Shown here one piece after another: positions 28,049 through 36,620 of a stretch of DNA of 47,295 nucleotides. The notes beneath the pieces were generated by a model, which made no database searches, was not told the DNA's origin, and was given only the letters and a program-made list of their open reading frames with translations. A program made the position numbers and the translations under genes. Positions within the stretch are counted from its first letter, which is position 1. Each line of letters starts with the position of its first letter. The DNA is from Prochloraceae cyanobacterium PL24a_bin.78 (GTDB lineage Bacteria; Cyanobacteriota; Cyanobacteriia; Cyanobacteriales; JANQIW01): NCBI GenBank assembly GCA_028281945.1, contig JANQIW010000120.1, positions 1-47,295 of the forward strand, written 5' to 3'.

Positions 28049-28582
28049 CTAATTAAAATCTGGGATTGTTTTTCTTGATCTACTATTATCTTTCCTTTGA
28101 GATTTAGTACTTTGTTCTAAATTAATAGCTTTTTGTTCTTCAAGTTCTTTCTCTTCTTGAAGAGCATTAATTTTTCTAAATTTTTTGTGATATTCTCGAC
28201 GAGAATCTTCCAAGATAGAAATTGCTACTTCCATTTTTTCATCCTCAGACAAATTCTTGGCTAAATCCAAAATAGTCAATTTAGGAGAACATATCTGCTT
28301 TTCTGGCTGTGGTTTATTATAAATCACATTCATCAAGGCTTCTAAAGGCTCTCCTCGCATTTGTGCTAATTTAGCTAGGTTATCAGGTTGAGGAATGGTA
28401 TTTCCTTGTTCCCAATTTCCTACAGCTTGTGCACTCACTCCAAAGTATTTGGCAAATCTAGCTCGACTCAACTGTCTTTCCTCCCGTTCGTCGATTACTA
28501 ATAGGGCAAAACGTTGACTATCGGTTAATTCTTGGAGTTTTTTATTTGCCCATGATGGGCGACTAATGTATTGGTAAACCAT
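28049..28582 (-). CDS. XRE-family helix-turn-helix regulator
   Basis: A 177-aa protein. An HTH_3 domain lies at about residues 30-90: SRARFAKYFGVSAQAVGNWE is the DNA-binding core, followed by PQPDNLAKLAQMRGEPLEAL. The rest is a charged helical tail (SEDEKMEVAISILEDSRREY, then a Lys/Glu-rich segment to the end) likely used for dimerisation or partner contact. The target is unknown. It lies between the coiled-coil gene and the pentapeptide cluster, reading on the minus strand in common with the pentapeptide genes. There is no clear ribosome binding site. Confidence 0.8.
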   Translation of the reverse strand: MVYQYISRPSWANKKLQELTDSQRFALLVIDEREERQLSRARFAKYFGVSAQAVGNWEQGNTIPQPDNLAKLAQMRGEPLEALMNVIYNKPQPEKQICSPKLTILDLAKNLSEDEKMEVAISILEDSRREYHKKFRKINALQEEKELEEQKAINLEQSTKSQRKDNSRSRKTIPDFN

Positions 28583-28794
28583 AAGTTTTCACTAACCTTC
28601 TTTAATAACAAATAAATTTACTTCTATATTCTATCACCTCTAAAATCAGATTGTCTTGATTAATTTAAGTTTTTTTTTAACTTGCCAAGTGAGAAAATCA
28701 TCATTTGCTTTGAGGCACTAAGGTGTGACTGATTTTGGGAGATAGTATTCAAAGTTACTGTTTAATTAATAAATTAATGATAGCAAATTCTTAA

Positions 28795-29736
28795 CTATTT
28801 TGGGGATTGCAAACTATTAACTATTGAAACGTTGAAGTTAATTAGAAATCTTAAATAATTATATTTAATAATTGGATGTGTTGAAAATAATTCTTGTTGT
28901 GCTCGAAATATCCCAGTATATTTTGAATCTAGATCCTGATTTATCCAAAAAAATTCTTGATTATCTAAAATTGAGTTATTTTCTAGTTTGTCTCGAAGAT
29001 AAAAGTATTCACATATTAAATCATTAAAGTTGTTTTGAGTATCTATTTCCCAATCATCTCTAGAGATTCCAGTCAAATTTGCTCCTTGAAAATTAGTTTG
29101 AAATGTTGTCACTCCATAAAAATTTGCTCTATAGAAATTAGCTTGGGTACAATTAGTTTTAATTAAATTGGCATAGGATAAATTCGCTTCCACAAGATGA
29201 GCTTTAATTAATTTGGCTAGACGAAGATTGACTCGGCTTAGGTTTCCTTGAGCTAAATTGCTTTTGGTAAGGTTAGCAAGATATAAATTCCCTCCTGTCA
29301 AGTCTATATTCTCTAAGTTGGTTTCGATGAGAATTGCTTCTATTAAGTTTGCTTGTGAGAGATTGGCTTGTGAGAGATTGGCTTGTGAGAGATTGGCTTG
29401 TGAGAGATTGGCTTGTGATAAGTTGGCTTGTGATAAGTTGGCTTGTGATAAGTTGGTATTACTGAGGTTAGTATTACAGAGATTGGTTCGTGTCAATTTG
29501 GCTTTGCTGAAGTTGACTCCAGATAAATTCGCTCCAGATAAATCTGCCCCTACTAAGTTGATTCTGCTCAAGTTTTTTTCACTAAGGTTAGCATCTGTTA
29601 AATCAATTTCTGTCGTTTCTGGTAGTGTTTCCTTATCTTTTAAGTTGGTTTTTTCTCTTTTTTGACTATTTTTTCTCCATTGATTCCAAATTTTAACTCC
29701 TCTATTAAGTATTTCCACTTGCCTTTTATTAGCCAT
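28795..29736 (-). CDS. Pentapeptide-repeat protein 1
   Basis: A 313-aa protein. The N-terminal ~20 residues (VEILNRGVKIWNQWRKN) match the start of its two paralogues upstream. Residues about 45-215 are A(N/D)LxX pentapeptide repeats that would fold as a right-handed quadrilateral beta-helix. Seven consecutive units are identical ANLSQ (DNA 29351-29455). After the repeats come GISRDDWEIDTQNNFNDLIC and YFYLRDKLE, a shared capping segment. It lacks the long C-terminal domain of the other two. The function of such cyanobacterial proteins is largely unknown; DNA mimicry is established only for a few, such as MfpA/Qnr. Confidence 0.85.
   Translation of the reverse strand: MANKRQVEILNRGVKIWNQWRKNSQKREKTNLKDKETLPETTEIDLTDANLSEKNLSRINLVGADLSGANLSGVNFSKAKLTRTNLCNTNLSNTNLSQANLSQANLSQANLSQANLSQANLSQANLSQANLIEAILIETNLENIDLTGGNLYLANLTKSNLAQGNLSRVNLRLAKLIKAHLVEANLSYANLIKTNCTQANFYRANFYGVTTFQTNFQGANLTGISRDDWEIDTQNNFNDLICEYFYLRDKLENNSILDNQEFFWINQDLDSKYTGIFRAQQELFSTHPIIKYNYLRFLINFNVSIVNSLQSPK
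29351..29455. repeat. 7 x 15-bp coding tandem repeat
   Basis: The repeat consists of four copies of GCTTGTGAGAGATTG followed by three of GCTTGTGATAAGTTG, exactly in register with pentapeptides. The near-perfect DNA identity points to recent unequal exchange. Confidence 0.95.
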
Positions 29737-30270
29737 ATCCGTATTCCTACTATTGAGTTTTCTAATTAAAATTGGTATGAGTTTTATTTTGTTTTACCCT
29801 TGTAGGCCATAATAACATCTTTTCTTAGAATATGCAATCAATTTTATTGGTATATCTGAATTTTAAGCCGATTTAAATCAGGAGGATAACTATTAATAAT
29901 TGGCAATATTTCCTTAATTCTTAATATTTTTTAGATGTAATTAGAATTCTATTTTCTCTAAAATCTCAACTTAAGCAAATTTGACTTAATTAGAGGGAAA
30001 TACAATGAGTTTCAGATACAGTTTGAAATTTCAAGACTTTTATATTTACTCGAAAAAAAGCAATTTGTAGATACAAACTTTGAAGATTAGCTTGATGTTT
30101 TTATATCAAGAAAGTCTTTAATAATCATAGAGATTAAAAATCTTAAATCTAAGATAATTAACCCAAAATTTCTTTTCCTGTTTTCCTCTATCAATTCCCC
30201 ATTCCACTCATTCTCTATCTATATCAATATTAAATTGTGAGTATTTGATTTTGACATTGATAATTCAAGT
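29737..30270. other. Intergenic region upstream of pentapeptide gene 1
   Basis: This AT-rich 534-bp gap contains, at about 30107-30235, a dispersed repeat of about 120 bp also found at about 34488-34615. It includes a short stretch of STRR-like CATTC units near its end. I see no gene or RNA. Confidence 0.5.
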
Positions 30271-32385
30271 TTAAAGTTTTAGTAAAATTTCAACTTGAGG
30301 TAAGATTTTATTACAAGCCTTAATCAAATTAGTCGCCGAAGGCAAAGAAATGGCAATGCCTTTTAAAGCCAAAATAGCAGTCTTTGCAGGTTTTTTCATT
30401 AATTCATTGTCTCGATTGTTAGCGGCTTCTACTAATGGAAGTAATTGCTCAAAGGCTTCTAATCTATTTTTATTAGTCATATCTTCTAAGTTAATGGTTT
30501 GTTTGATAAGTCCTAATAATTCTCCAAGTTTTGGGGAAATATTTCCATTAGTAAATAACAATTCATTAATTTTTCCAGTTATAATACTGTTAAGATTAGT
30601 AATCTTATAAATGGTATTATTCTTTGGCTGTTCTGAATTTTCTCCGATTATTTCTGCTAATAATGTTTTCTTCTCTTCGTCATCTATATTGTTGATTAAT
30701 CTATTTTTTAATATATCTGTTTTACTAATATTGGCGGTGGAAAAGTTAATCTCTGTGGGATTCTCTTCACTGGTATTATTAAGTGTCTGGAAATTTTCTC
30801 TGATTTGGGTAGGAGATTCTGTTTCTTCTCCAGTAAGTGTCTGGAAATTTTCTCTGATTTGGGTGGGAGATTCCGTTTCTTCTTCATTAAATGTCTGGAA
30901 ATTTTCTCTGTTTTTTGTAGGAGATTCTGTTTCTTCTTCAGTCAATGTCTGGAAATTTTCTCTGCTTTTTGTAGGAAATTCCGTTTCTTCTCCAGTGAGA
31001 GTAATATTATTTTCTCTAATCTCTCCAGAGGTAAGGGATTGTTTCTTCTCAGATGGAATACTTGAAGGTTTGATTGATGGCCTCATATAATTATCCATCA
31101 TATTTCCAGAAAGGGCAGGGTTTAAATTACTATCAGCTAAGTATTTAGTAATTTCCATCAGATTAACTAACTGCTCATTATTAGTTTCTAACTCCATTTC
31201 TAGTTGATATTGATTTTTTAAGAATTCTTTAAATTCTATCTTATCATAAGGGGCTGGAACATTTAAACGAATAATAAATCCTGCTTCTTGTTGATTTTCA
31301 AAAGAATGGATAAAAATATCTTCGCTCTGATAATGGATTTTTAATTTTTCAAAAGTAATCAAAAATGCTTTCCAATCTACTCCTTTGTCGAAAAACAACT
31401 CTACTGTCTTAGAGTTTAACTGGAATAATCTACTAAATTCTCCTTTGATAAAGCTTCTATTAACATCATATGGACGACGCTCTTGGTAAATTAACTTCCC
31501 TTCTTTGGGTTTAAAAATTAAGTTTAAATAAATATAATCGCAAATAACTTGATTCAGGTTAGTTTCTTCATCAATTTTCCAGTCTTCAATACAGGCTCCT
31601 GTGAGAATCGCTCCTTTAAAATTGGCAGAATTAGCACAAACATTCCCTAAGTTGGCGTTACTAAGATTAGCTTTGGTGAAGTTAGCATCAAAGAGATTGG
31701 CTTTCCAGAGATTGCTTTCTATGAGTTTAGCTTCAATAAAATCTGTTCCTTTTAAATCTGAGTTAGAAAAATCTGTTTTATAAAGTATTGCTCTATTGAG
31801 ATTAGAATTCCATAAATCTGCTTGTATTAATTTTGCTTTACTTAAATCTGCTTCGCTTAAATCTGTTTCTACGAGTTTGGCTTGAAAGAATTTTGCTCTT
31901 GATAAATCTCCTCGAAAGAGTTTTGCTCTACTAAAGTCTGCTGCACTTAAGTCGGCTCGAAATAATTTTGCTCTACTAAAGTCCGTTTCACAACAGTCTG
32001 TAAAGTGAAGATTGGCTTCGCTGAGGTTGGCTTCTCTGAGGGTGGCAGAATAGAGATTGGCTTCGTTGAGGTTGGCTTCGTTGAGTTTGGCAAAGCTTAA
32101 ATTGGCAGCACTTAATTTCACTGCTGTTAAATTGGCGGCACTGAGATCAGCTTTTTTGAGATTAGCTTCACTGAGATCGGCATCACTTAAGTTAGCTGCC
32201 ATGAGATTTGTTCCCACTAAGTTTGCTCCGATTAAATCCGCAACTGATAAGTTTACTCCTGTTAGATTTTCATTGCTTAAATTGGCTTGGCTTAAATCTA
32301 TTGGCACTTGTGGGTTATTTTCTCTCCATTGATTCCAATTATTTACTCCATTTCTCAAGATTTTTAGTTGCTCAACACTTGCCAT
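30271..32385 (-). CDS. Pentapeptide-repeat protein 2 with C-terminal domains
   Basis: A 704-aa protein, the largest of three paralogues. It has the N-terminal cap VEQLKILRNGVNNWNQWREN and pentapeptide repeats at about 35-255 (ANLSEANL type). The cap segment DWKIDEETNLNQVICDYIYL follows. A shared domain at about 290-415 includes FSRLFQLNSKTVELFFDKGV and FIIRLNVPAPYDKIEF. A disordered linker at about 440-540 has 18-residue repeats (ENFQTLTGEETESPT). A helical tail follows, with AILALKGIAISLPSATNL and the end ILPQVEILLKL, a pattern I recall from the C-termini of cyanobacterial effector-type proteins. AAGGAG precedes the start. No enzymatic motif is seen. Confidence 0.85.
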   Translation of the reverse strand: MASVEQLKILRNGVNNWNQWRENNPQVPIDLSQANLSNENLTGVNLSVADLIGANLVGTNLMAANLSDADLSEANLKKADLSAANLTAVKLSAANLSFAKLNEANLNEANLYSATLREANLSEANLHFTDCCETDFSRAKLFRADLSAADFSRAKLFRGDLSRAKFFQAKLVETDLSEADLSKAKLIQADLWNSNLNRAILYKTDFSNSDLKGTDFIEAKLIESNLWKANLFDANFTKANLSNANLGNVCANSANFKGAILTGACIEDWKIDEETNLNQVICDYIYLNLIFKPKEGKLIYQERRPYDVNRSFIKGEFSRLFQLNSKTVELFFDKGVDWKAFLITFEKLKIHYQSEDIFIHSFENQQEAGFIIRLNVPAPYDKIEFKEFLKNQYQLEMELETNNEQLVNLMEITKYLADSNLNPALSGNMMDNYMRPSIKPSSIPSEKKQSLTSGEIRENNITLTGEETEFPTKSRENFQTLTEEETESPTKNRENFQTFNEEETESPTQIRENFQTLTGEETESPTQIRENFQTLNNTSEENPTEINFSTANISKTDILKNRLINNIDDEEKKTLLAEIIGENSEQPKNNTIYKITNLNSIITGKINELLFTNGNISPKLGELLGLIKQTINLEDMTNKNRLEAFEQLLPLVEAANNRDNELMKKPAKTAILALKGIAISLPSATNLIKACNKILPQVEILLKL
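30781..31050. repeat. 54-bp (18-aa) coding tandem repeat
   Basis: There are four clear units starting at 30781, 30835, 30889 and 30943, plus a diverged fifth from 30997. Each encodes an 18-residue unit of the pattern ENFQTLTGEETESPTQIR in the linker of pentapeptide protein 2. Confidence 0.9.
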
Positions 32386-32844
32386 TTTTGCTCCTTTTTT
32401 TGCCTTTATTTTTGGCGTTTTTTTAAGGTCATATGTTTAACTAATTTCTAATTAGATCAGATTTTTTTATCTAGGTTTTCTATATAATTTTATGTTTTCT
32501 CTAATTATATCTTAAAGTTATGATTTTAGATTGAGTTTTCTGAGATAGTTATTTTTGAGCTATTTTTAGAGTTTTGATTTTCTCTATTTTCTAAGTTTAA
32601 ATTGGCTTTTTAAGTTGTTTTCTTTTGTCAAAGTTCTTAATTTTTAGGTTCATGGGTAAGTAAATATTTTAGTAATGTTTTTTTTGTTGGATTGATTTTT
32701 ATCTTATATTGTTAATTAATGTTTTCAATACATTGAGCTTGAACTATGACGACTAAAGATTTTTAATTATCTTTATTTTTTTTCATCTACTGCTATTCTA
32801 TTTCATCAATAAATGATTTTATAGGATTTTCTTCTATTTTTTAA
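32386..32844. other. Intergenic region upstream of pentapeptide gene 2
   Basis: This 459-bp, very T-rich stretch lies between two co-directional genes. Apart from the ribosome binding site of the gene at 32385, I see no gene, hairpin terminator or repeat. Confidence 0.5.
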
Positions 32845-34296
32845 TTATTCTTTTTCTTTAAACAAATCTTCTAATAGTTCATCATAGGAATCGTCTTTAT
32901 CTTGATTTTCTTCTAGATTCTCACAAAATTTATTAAAATTCTTGATTCTTTCTTCTATACTTAAAGAATTTAATAAGACATCTACTTGCTCTAGTGCTTC
33001 TGTTTTGTTATCTTCAAATAGATATTCTGAAGTATTTATTTCTTTTTGAAGGTTGGATAAAAGTTCAACTATTGAAGATTTTTTGGATTTGATTGGTAAT
33101 TTATTTAGTTTTTTGCTAATACTTTGATTAATGGCATGGATATTGAATGTTTCTTTGTTTTCTTCTTCGTCTTCGTCTTCTGAATTTAAATATTCTTCTC
33201 TGGCTTGAATTAGCTTATCTAAATCAGATATTTCATCTTTTGATAGCATTCTTTTCGTGGTATTTATACCATGGTGATGATTCTGATTATTTTTAGATTT
33301 GTTGGGATTATATTTGGCTAATAATTTGGCAATATATATTAAATCAGCTAATTCCTTATTCTCTTCTTCTAATTTTGCTTCTAAAGTATACTGCTTGTTT
33401 ATATATTTTTGTACTTTATTTTTGTTTATACCGGTTGGAACTTTTAATTTAATGGTGAAGATACCATCTTGTGTATTCTCAAAAGAATAAATTGATAAGT
33501 CATAGTTTTGGAAATGATTCTGTAGTTTTTGAAAAGATACCATCCATGCTTTCCAACTAATTCCTTTTTCAAATACTAACTCAACTGTATTTTTGCTTTT
33601 ATAAAAAAGTTTGCTAAATTCTCCTGGTGCAAATTTTATATTAGGATCTTTTGGTCTTCTTTGTCTATAATTCCATGTGTCTTCTTCATCATCATAAAGA
33701 TATCTTAAATATACAAATTCACAAATAACTTTATCTAAGTTGGTATAGTTATTAATATTCCAATCTTGGATACATACTCCTGTTAAATTGGCACCTTCAA
33801 AGTTGGTTGATAAGGCAATTACAGCAAATAATCTGGCATCACTTAGGTTAACATGGGTAAAGTTGGTATTCCTCAAATTAGCATAGGATAAGTTGGCATT
33901 CCAAAGGTTGGCTTCTGTTAAGTTTCCGTAGCTTAGGTTAGCATCGTTAAAGTTGGCTTGGCTGAGGTTGGCATTCCAGAGGTTGGAATTCCAGAGGTTG
34001 GCATTTCTGAGGTTGGCAAGGGAAAGATTACTGTTGGAAAGATTTGCGTCTGATAGGTTGGCATTCCTTAAGTTGGCATTTCTGAGGCTGGAATTTTTGA
34101 TGTTGCTTTCGCTTAAGTTGGCATCTGAAAGAATGGTATTATTTAGTTTGGCATTTGATAAGTTGACTGTTCTTAGGTTGATGTTGTTGAGGATTGCGTT
34201 TGATAGGTTGATTTTTTGGTGGGGATTTTCTTTTCGCCATTCGTTCCAAATTTTAGCTCCTTTTTTGATGATTTTTATTTGTTCTTGATCTGCCAT
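32845..34296 (-). CDS. Pentapeptide-repeat protein 3 with C-terminal domain
   Basis: A 483-aa paralogue of protein 2. It has the N-terminal cap QIKIIKKGAKIWNEWRKENP and about 25 pentapeptide units (ANLRNANLSD style, rich in Asn) at about 28-175. The cap DWNINNYTNLDKVICEFVYL follows. The shared domain at about 215-340 includes FSKLFYKSKNTVELVFEKGI, WKAWMVSFQKLQNHF and FTIKLKVPTGINKNK. A charged helical tail contains an acidic stretch (SEDEDEEENKE) and ends in DELLEDLFKEKE. The DNA of the repeats is more diverged than in protein 1. GAGG precedes the start. Function unknown. Confidence 0.85.
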   Translation of the reverse strand: MADQEQIKIIKKGAKIWNEWRKENPHQKINLSNAILNNINLRTVNLSNAKLNNTILSDANLSESNIKNSSLRNANLRNANLSDANLSNSNLSLANLRNANLWNSNLWNANLSQANFNDANLSYGNLTEANLWNANLSYANLRNTNFTHVNLSDARLFAVIALSTNFEGANLTGVCIQDWNINNYTNLDKVICEFVYLRYLYDDEEDTWNYRQRRPKDPNIKFAPGEFSKLFYKSKNTVELVFEKGISWKAWMVSFQKLQNHFQNYDLSIYSFENTQDGIFTIKLKVPTGINKNKVQKYINKQYTLEAKLEEENKELADLIYIAKLLAKYNPNKSKNNQNHHHGINTTKRMLSKDEISDLDKLIQAREEYLNSEDEDEEENKETFNIHAINQSISKKLNKLPIKSKKSSIVELLSNLQKEINTSEYLFEDNKTEALEQVDVLLNSLSIEERIKNFNKFCENLEENQDKDDSYDELLEDLFKEKE

Positions 34297-35053
34297 GGGT
34301 TTTCCTCTTTTTATTTTAAATTTAATGTTATGATATTATCTTAATTTTTAGATTAGATTTGGTAGCAATTGTAATTTTCTGTTATAGTCAAGGTTTTAAT
34401 ATTTTGTTATATATTCAATTCCTCAATGTATTTTTTCTTGTTTCTGTTGACGTAACCTCTGCCTCAGTAGATATTCTCTTGCCTTTATATCAAATTGTCT
34501 TTAATAATGATAAGGTTAAAAAATCTCAAATCTAGAATAATTAACCAAAATTTATTCTCCCCATTCTCCTATTCTCCCATTCTCCCCATTCTTCATCTAT
34601 ATCACTATTATGGGAAAAATGATATTGTTTTCATTTCGGGTTGATTTTTTTAAACTAATTTTACTTAAGTTATTTGGATGAGAGATTGGTTTCTGTGTTA
34701 TAATGGACTATATACTATTTGATTAGTATTTTTTCCCCAGTGGCGACGACCACTTTAAATGACGTGGACTGATAAGTTTTATTTTTTTAAAGTTTTTCAG
34801 AATCTTATTTTACCTTTGATTTTTATCTCTTCATCTTTGAGTTTAGGTTGATTAAGGTTTTATGTCGGTATTTTTTTGCCTTTTTGTCTGTTTAATCTTT
34901 TTCTCTGAATAATTTTCTCTCTACTTTTAGTTGGAGTTTTGCTTCATGAGGCGGAGGTTATTCTTTGATTTACCGGCATTAGTCTTAGTTAATTCTCTTT
35001 TTTTCGGTTAGTTTTCAATGTTCTTTTTTTAGTTTTTAGTGGTTGGTTGTTAT
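34297..35053. other. Intergenic region, pentapeptide gene 3 / small gene
   Basis: This 757-bp gap holds the promoter of pentapeptide gene 3, a dispersed repeat at about 34488-34615 ending in CTCCCATT STRR, and a GC-rich palindrome at 34739-34754 (AGTGGCGACGACCACT) within an otherwise AT-rich context, followed at about 34782 by a run of seven T. The rest, to 35053, is T-rich with no gene I can support. Confidence 0.5.
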
Positions 35054-35464
35054 ATGGATTTTTTTACTTTGAACGATCGCGTTAGAATCCAAAAGTATTT
35101 GGGTTTACATCCTAATGAGTTGGAGATGGATAGTGATTTATCTGAGCGTTTATCTGCGGTTGAGGAACGGGATGTGAGATTGGGGACGGATTTGGGTGTG
35201 AGAATCGTTGCTAGATTGGATATTTTGGATGGTTTATCTTCTGAAATTGATGCTTTTTTGGGGAATTCTGATGAGTTTGCTGTGTCTGGCAGGAATTCTC
35301 GTGTTGATGGGGAGTATTCTTTTGGTTTGAGTTTTAATAATAGTGAGGATTCTACTCTGGTTGGGGGTTTTGGTGCTAAGTCTACTTATTTTAATCGTCT
35401 GATTCGTGAGATTAAGGTGGATTTGGGTTATTTTGATGGTTATGGGAGGATTCTTTTGGGTTAA
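35054..35464 (+). CDS. Unknown 136-aa protein
   Basis: A protein I do not recognise. MDFFTLNDRVRIQKYLGLHP begins it; a helical, acidic region follows (LSERLSAVEERDVRLGTDLG), then a Gly/Ser/Asn-rich middle and a C-terminal RLIREIKVDLGYFDGYGRIL. It has no cysteine, signal peptide or membrane helix. Phage head or tail adaptor-like small proteins have a similar feel, but that is only a guess. ATG 35054 was taken over a GTG five codons upstream; neither has a good ribosome binding site. An STRR block and CRISPR array follow. Confidence 0.5.
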   Translation: MDFFTLNDRVRIQKYLGLHPNELEMDSDLSERLSAVEERDVRLGTDLGVRIVARLDILDGLSSEIDAFLGNSDEFAVSGRNSRVDGEYSFGLSFNNSEDSTLVGGFGAKSTYFNRLIREIKVDLGYFDGYGRILLG

Positions 35465-35564
35465 TTAGTATGAGAGTTTTTTTTAGTAAGAAGTAAGAAG
35501 TAAGAAGGTATAGAGATAATCTCCTGTTTTATCTCTCTTCCCTAATATAATTCTCCCGACTCTT

Positions 35565-35815
35565 GGTTAAGTAATAAGTAATAAGTAATGAGTAATAAGT
35601 AAATAAGATATACTCTTTTTCTCCCAAGTCAACCCTTGGCTTCCGCCTCTGCGTAAGCAGAAGTCTCAAGAAACTCCCAAGTCTTCCCCACTCTCCCACT
35701 CTCAAGAAACTCCCCATCTCCCCATCTCCCCATCTCCCATTCTCCCCATCTCCCATTCTCCCCATTCCCCCATCTCCCCATCTCCCATTCTCCCCATCTC
35801 CCATTCTCCTACCTA
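35565..35815. repeat. Composite STRR block next to the CRISPR array
   Basis: TAAGTAA heptamers (35568-35606) are followed by a TACTCTTTTTCTCCC link also found at 1-321. A 40-bp insert-like CAACCCTTGGC...AAGCAGAAG segment recurs at about 42300. Then come a CTCAAGAAACTCCC core and long CTCCCCAT/CTCCCATT octamer runs to 35815. Confidence 0.85.
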
Positions 35816-35974
35816 ATCTCTATCTTCTTCTCCCAAATTTTCATATTCCATCCCTTGACAGGGAAAGTAAAAAGATGGATGCAAGAATATAATACTGAAT
35901 TCCTCCCATTCCCCCATTCTCCCCATTCTCCCCATTCTCCTACCTAATCTCTATCTTCTTCTCCCAAATTTTCA
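35801..35974. repeat. Duplicated CRISPR trailer segment with a decayed repeat
   Basis: The unit CTCCTACCTAATCTC...CAAATTTTCATATTCCATCC occurs at 35806-35850 and again at 35937-35982, both times leading into a CRISPR-repeat core (CCATCCCTTGACAGGGAAA). The first copy therefore carries an extra, decayed repeat at about 35844-35879, 95 bp ahead of the array. Confidence 0.8.
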
Positions 35975-36463
35975 TATTCCATCCCTTGACAGGGAAAAGG
36001 AAAAGTAAAGATGGTGGAAGGACTCTACACTACCACGTACCCAAGCACCAGAGTTTCGATCCCTTGACAGGGAAAAGGAAAAGTAAAGTCGAGCGTCGTA
36101 GAAACGGGTTCTAACAGAACTTCAAGTTTCGATCCCTTGACAGGGAAAAGGAAAAGTAAAGATTATGAACACTAACAAAAGTATCACTACCCTAGACAAT
36201 GGACGTTTCGATCCCTTGACAGGGAAAAGGAAAAGTAAAGTTGAGAATCTAAAGAGTTTGGTAAAAGAACTATCAAGTTTCGATCCCTTGACAGGGAAAA
36301 GGAAAAGTAAAGGGGCTTTGTTTAATATTTATGTATTATTCGTCGCTTTAGAGTTTCGATCCCTTGACAGGGAAAAGGAAAAGTAAAGTTCGATTACGTA
36401 TCCCCGAAGGGCACGAGCTGGACTCAGGTTTCGATCCCTTGACAGGGAAAAGGAAAAGTAAAG
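35975..36463 (-). CRISPR. Orphan CRISPR array, 7 repeats / 6 spacers
   Basis: 36-bp repeats start at 35975, 36053, 36126, 36205, 36277, 36353 and 36428. Read on the plus strand they begin GTTTCGATCCCTTGACAGGG and end AAAAGTAAAG. Six are identical; the leftmost has TATTCC in place of GTTTCG. Spacers are 42, 37, 43, 36, 40 and 39 bp. On the minus strand each repeat has a TCCCT/AGGGA hairpin and ends ATCGAAAC, like the 5' handle (ATTGAAAC-type) of type I/III crRNAs. With decay at the left end, this suggests minus-strand transcription from a leader on the right. No cas gene lies in the window. Confidence 0.95.
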
Positions 36464-36620
36464 AGTTCACTTCTGGAGACCTTATAGAGTAAGGGTTTTA
36501 GACCCCCCAATCGACGGTCAAACACTTTATGCCCTAATTCTAACTCAAAAGCACAGAAAAAACAACCCCCAAAACCAATCCCAGTATAAATTTGACGGTC
36601 ACCGACCAAAAATCAACATT
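36464..36620 (-). promoter_or_regulatory. Probable CRISPR leader
   Basis: This sequence abuts the conserved right-hand repeat. On the minus strand it has two TGACCGTC copies (36513-36520 and 36593-36600 region), a G-run (GGGGGG at about 36502-36507) and ACCCTTACTCTATAAGG next to the array. The leader assignment rests on array polarity. The gap from 36621 to 37052 is A/C-rich on the plus strand with no supportable gene. Confidence 0.55.

Noticed and set aside
29258..29665. Antisense reading frame with LACERLACERLACER repeats
   Set aside because: It is the mirror of the ANLSQ codon repeats in pentapeptide gene 1; similar antisense frames occur opposite the other two pentapeptide genes.
34880..35038. 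Short frames such as one starting MRRRLFFDLPALVL
   Set aside because: They are under 25 codons, lack support beyond a weak TTGGAG, and lie in a T-rich stretch.
35529..35804. Minus-strand reading frame rich in Gly, Asp and Arg
   Set aside because: It is the translation of CTCCCCAT octamers in an STRR block.
36165..36386. Reading frame running through CRISPR repeats
   Set aside because: Its sequence is only repeats and spacers; the recurrent FDPLTGKRKSK peptide is the repeat translated.
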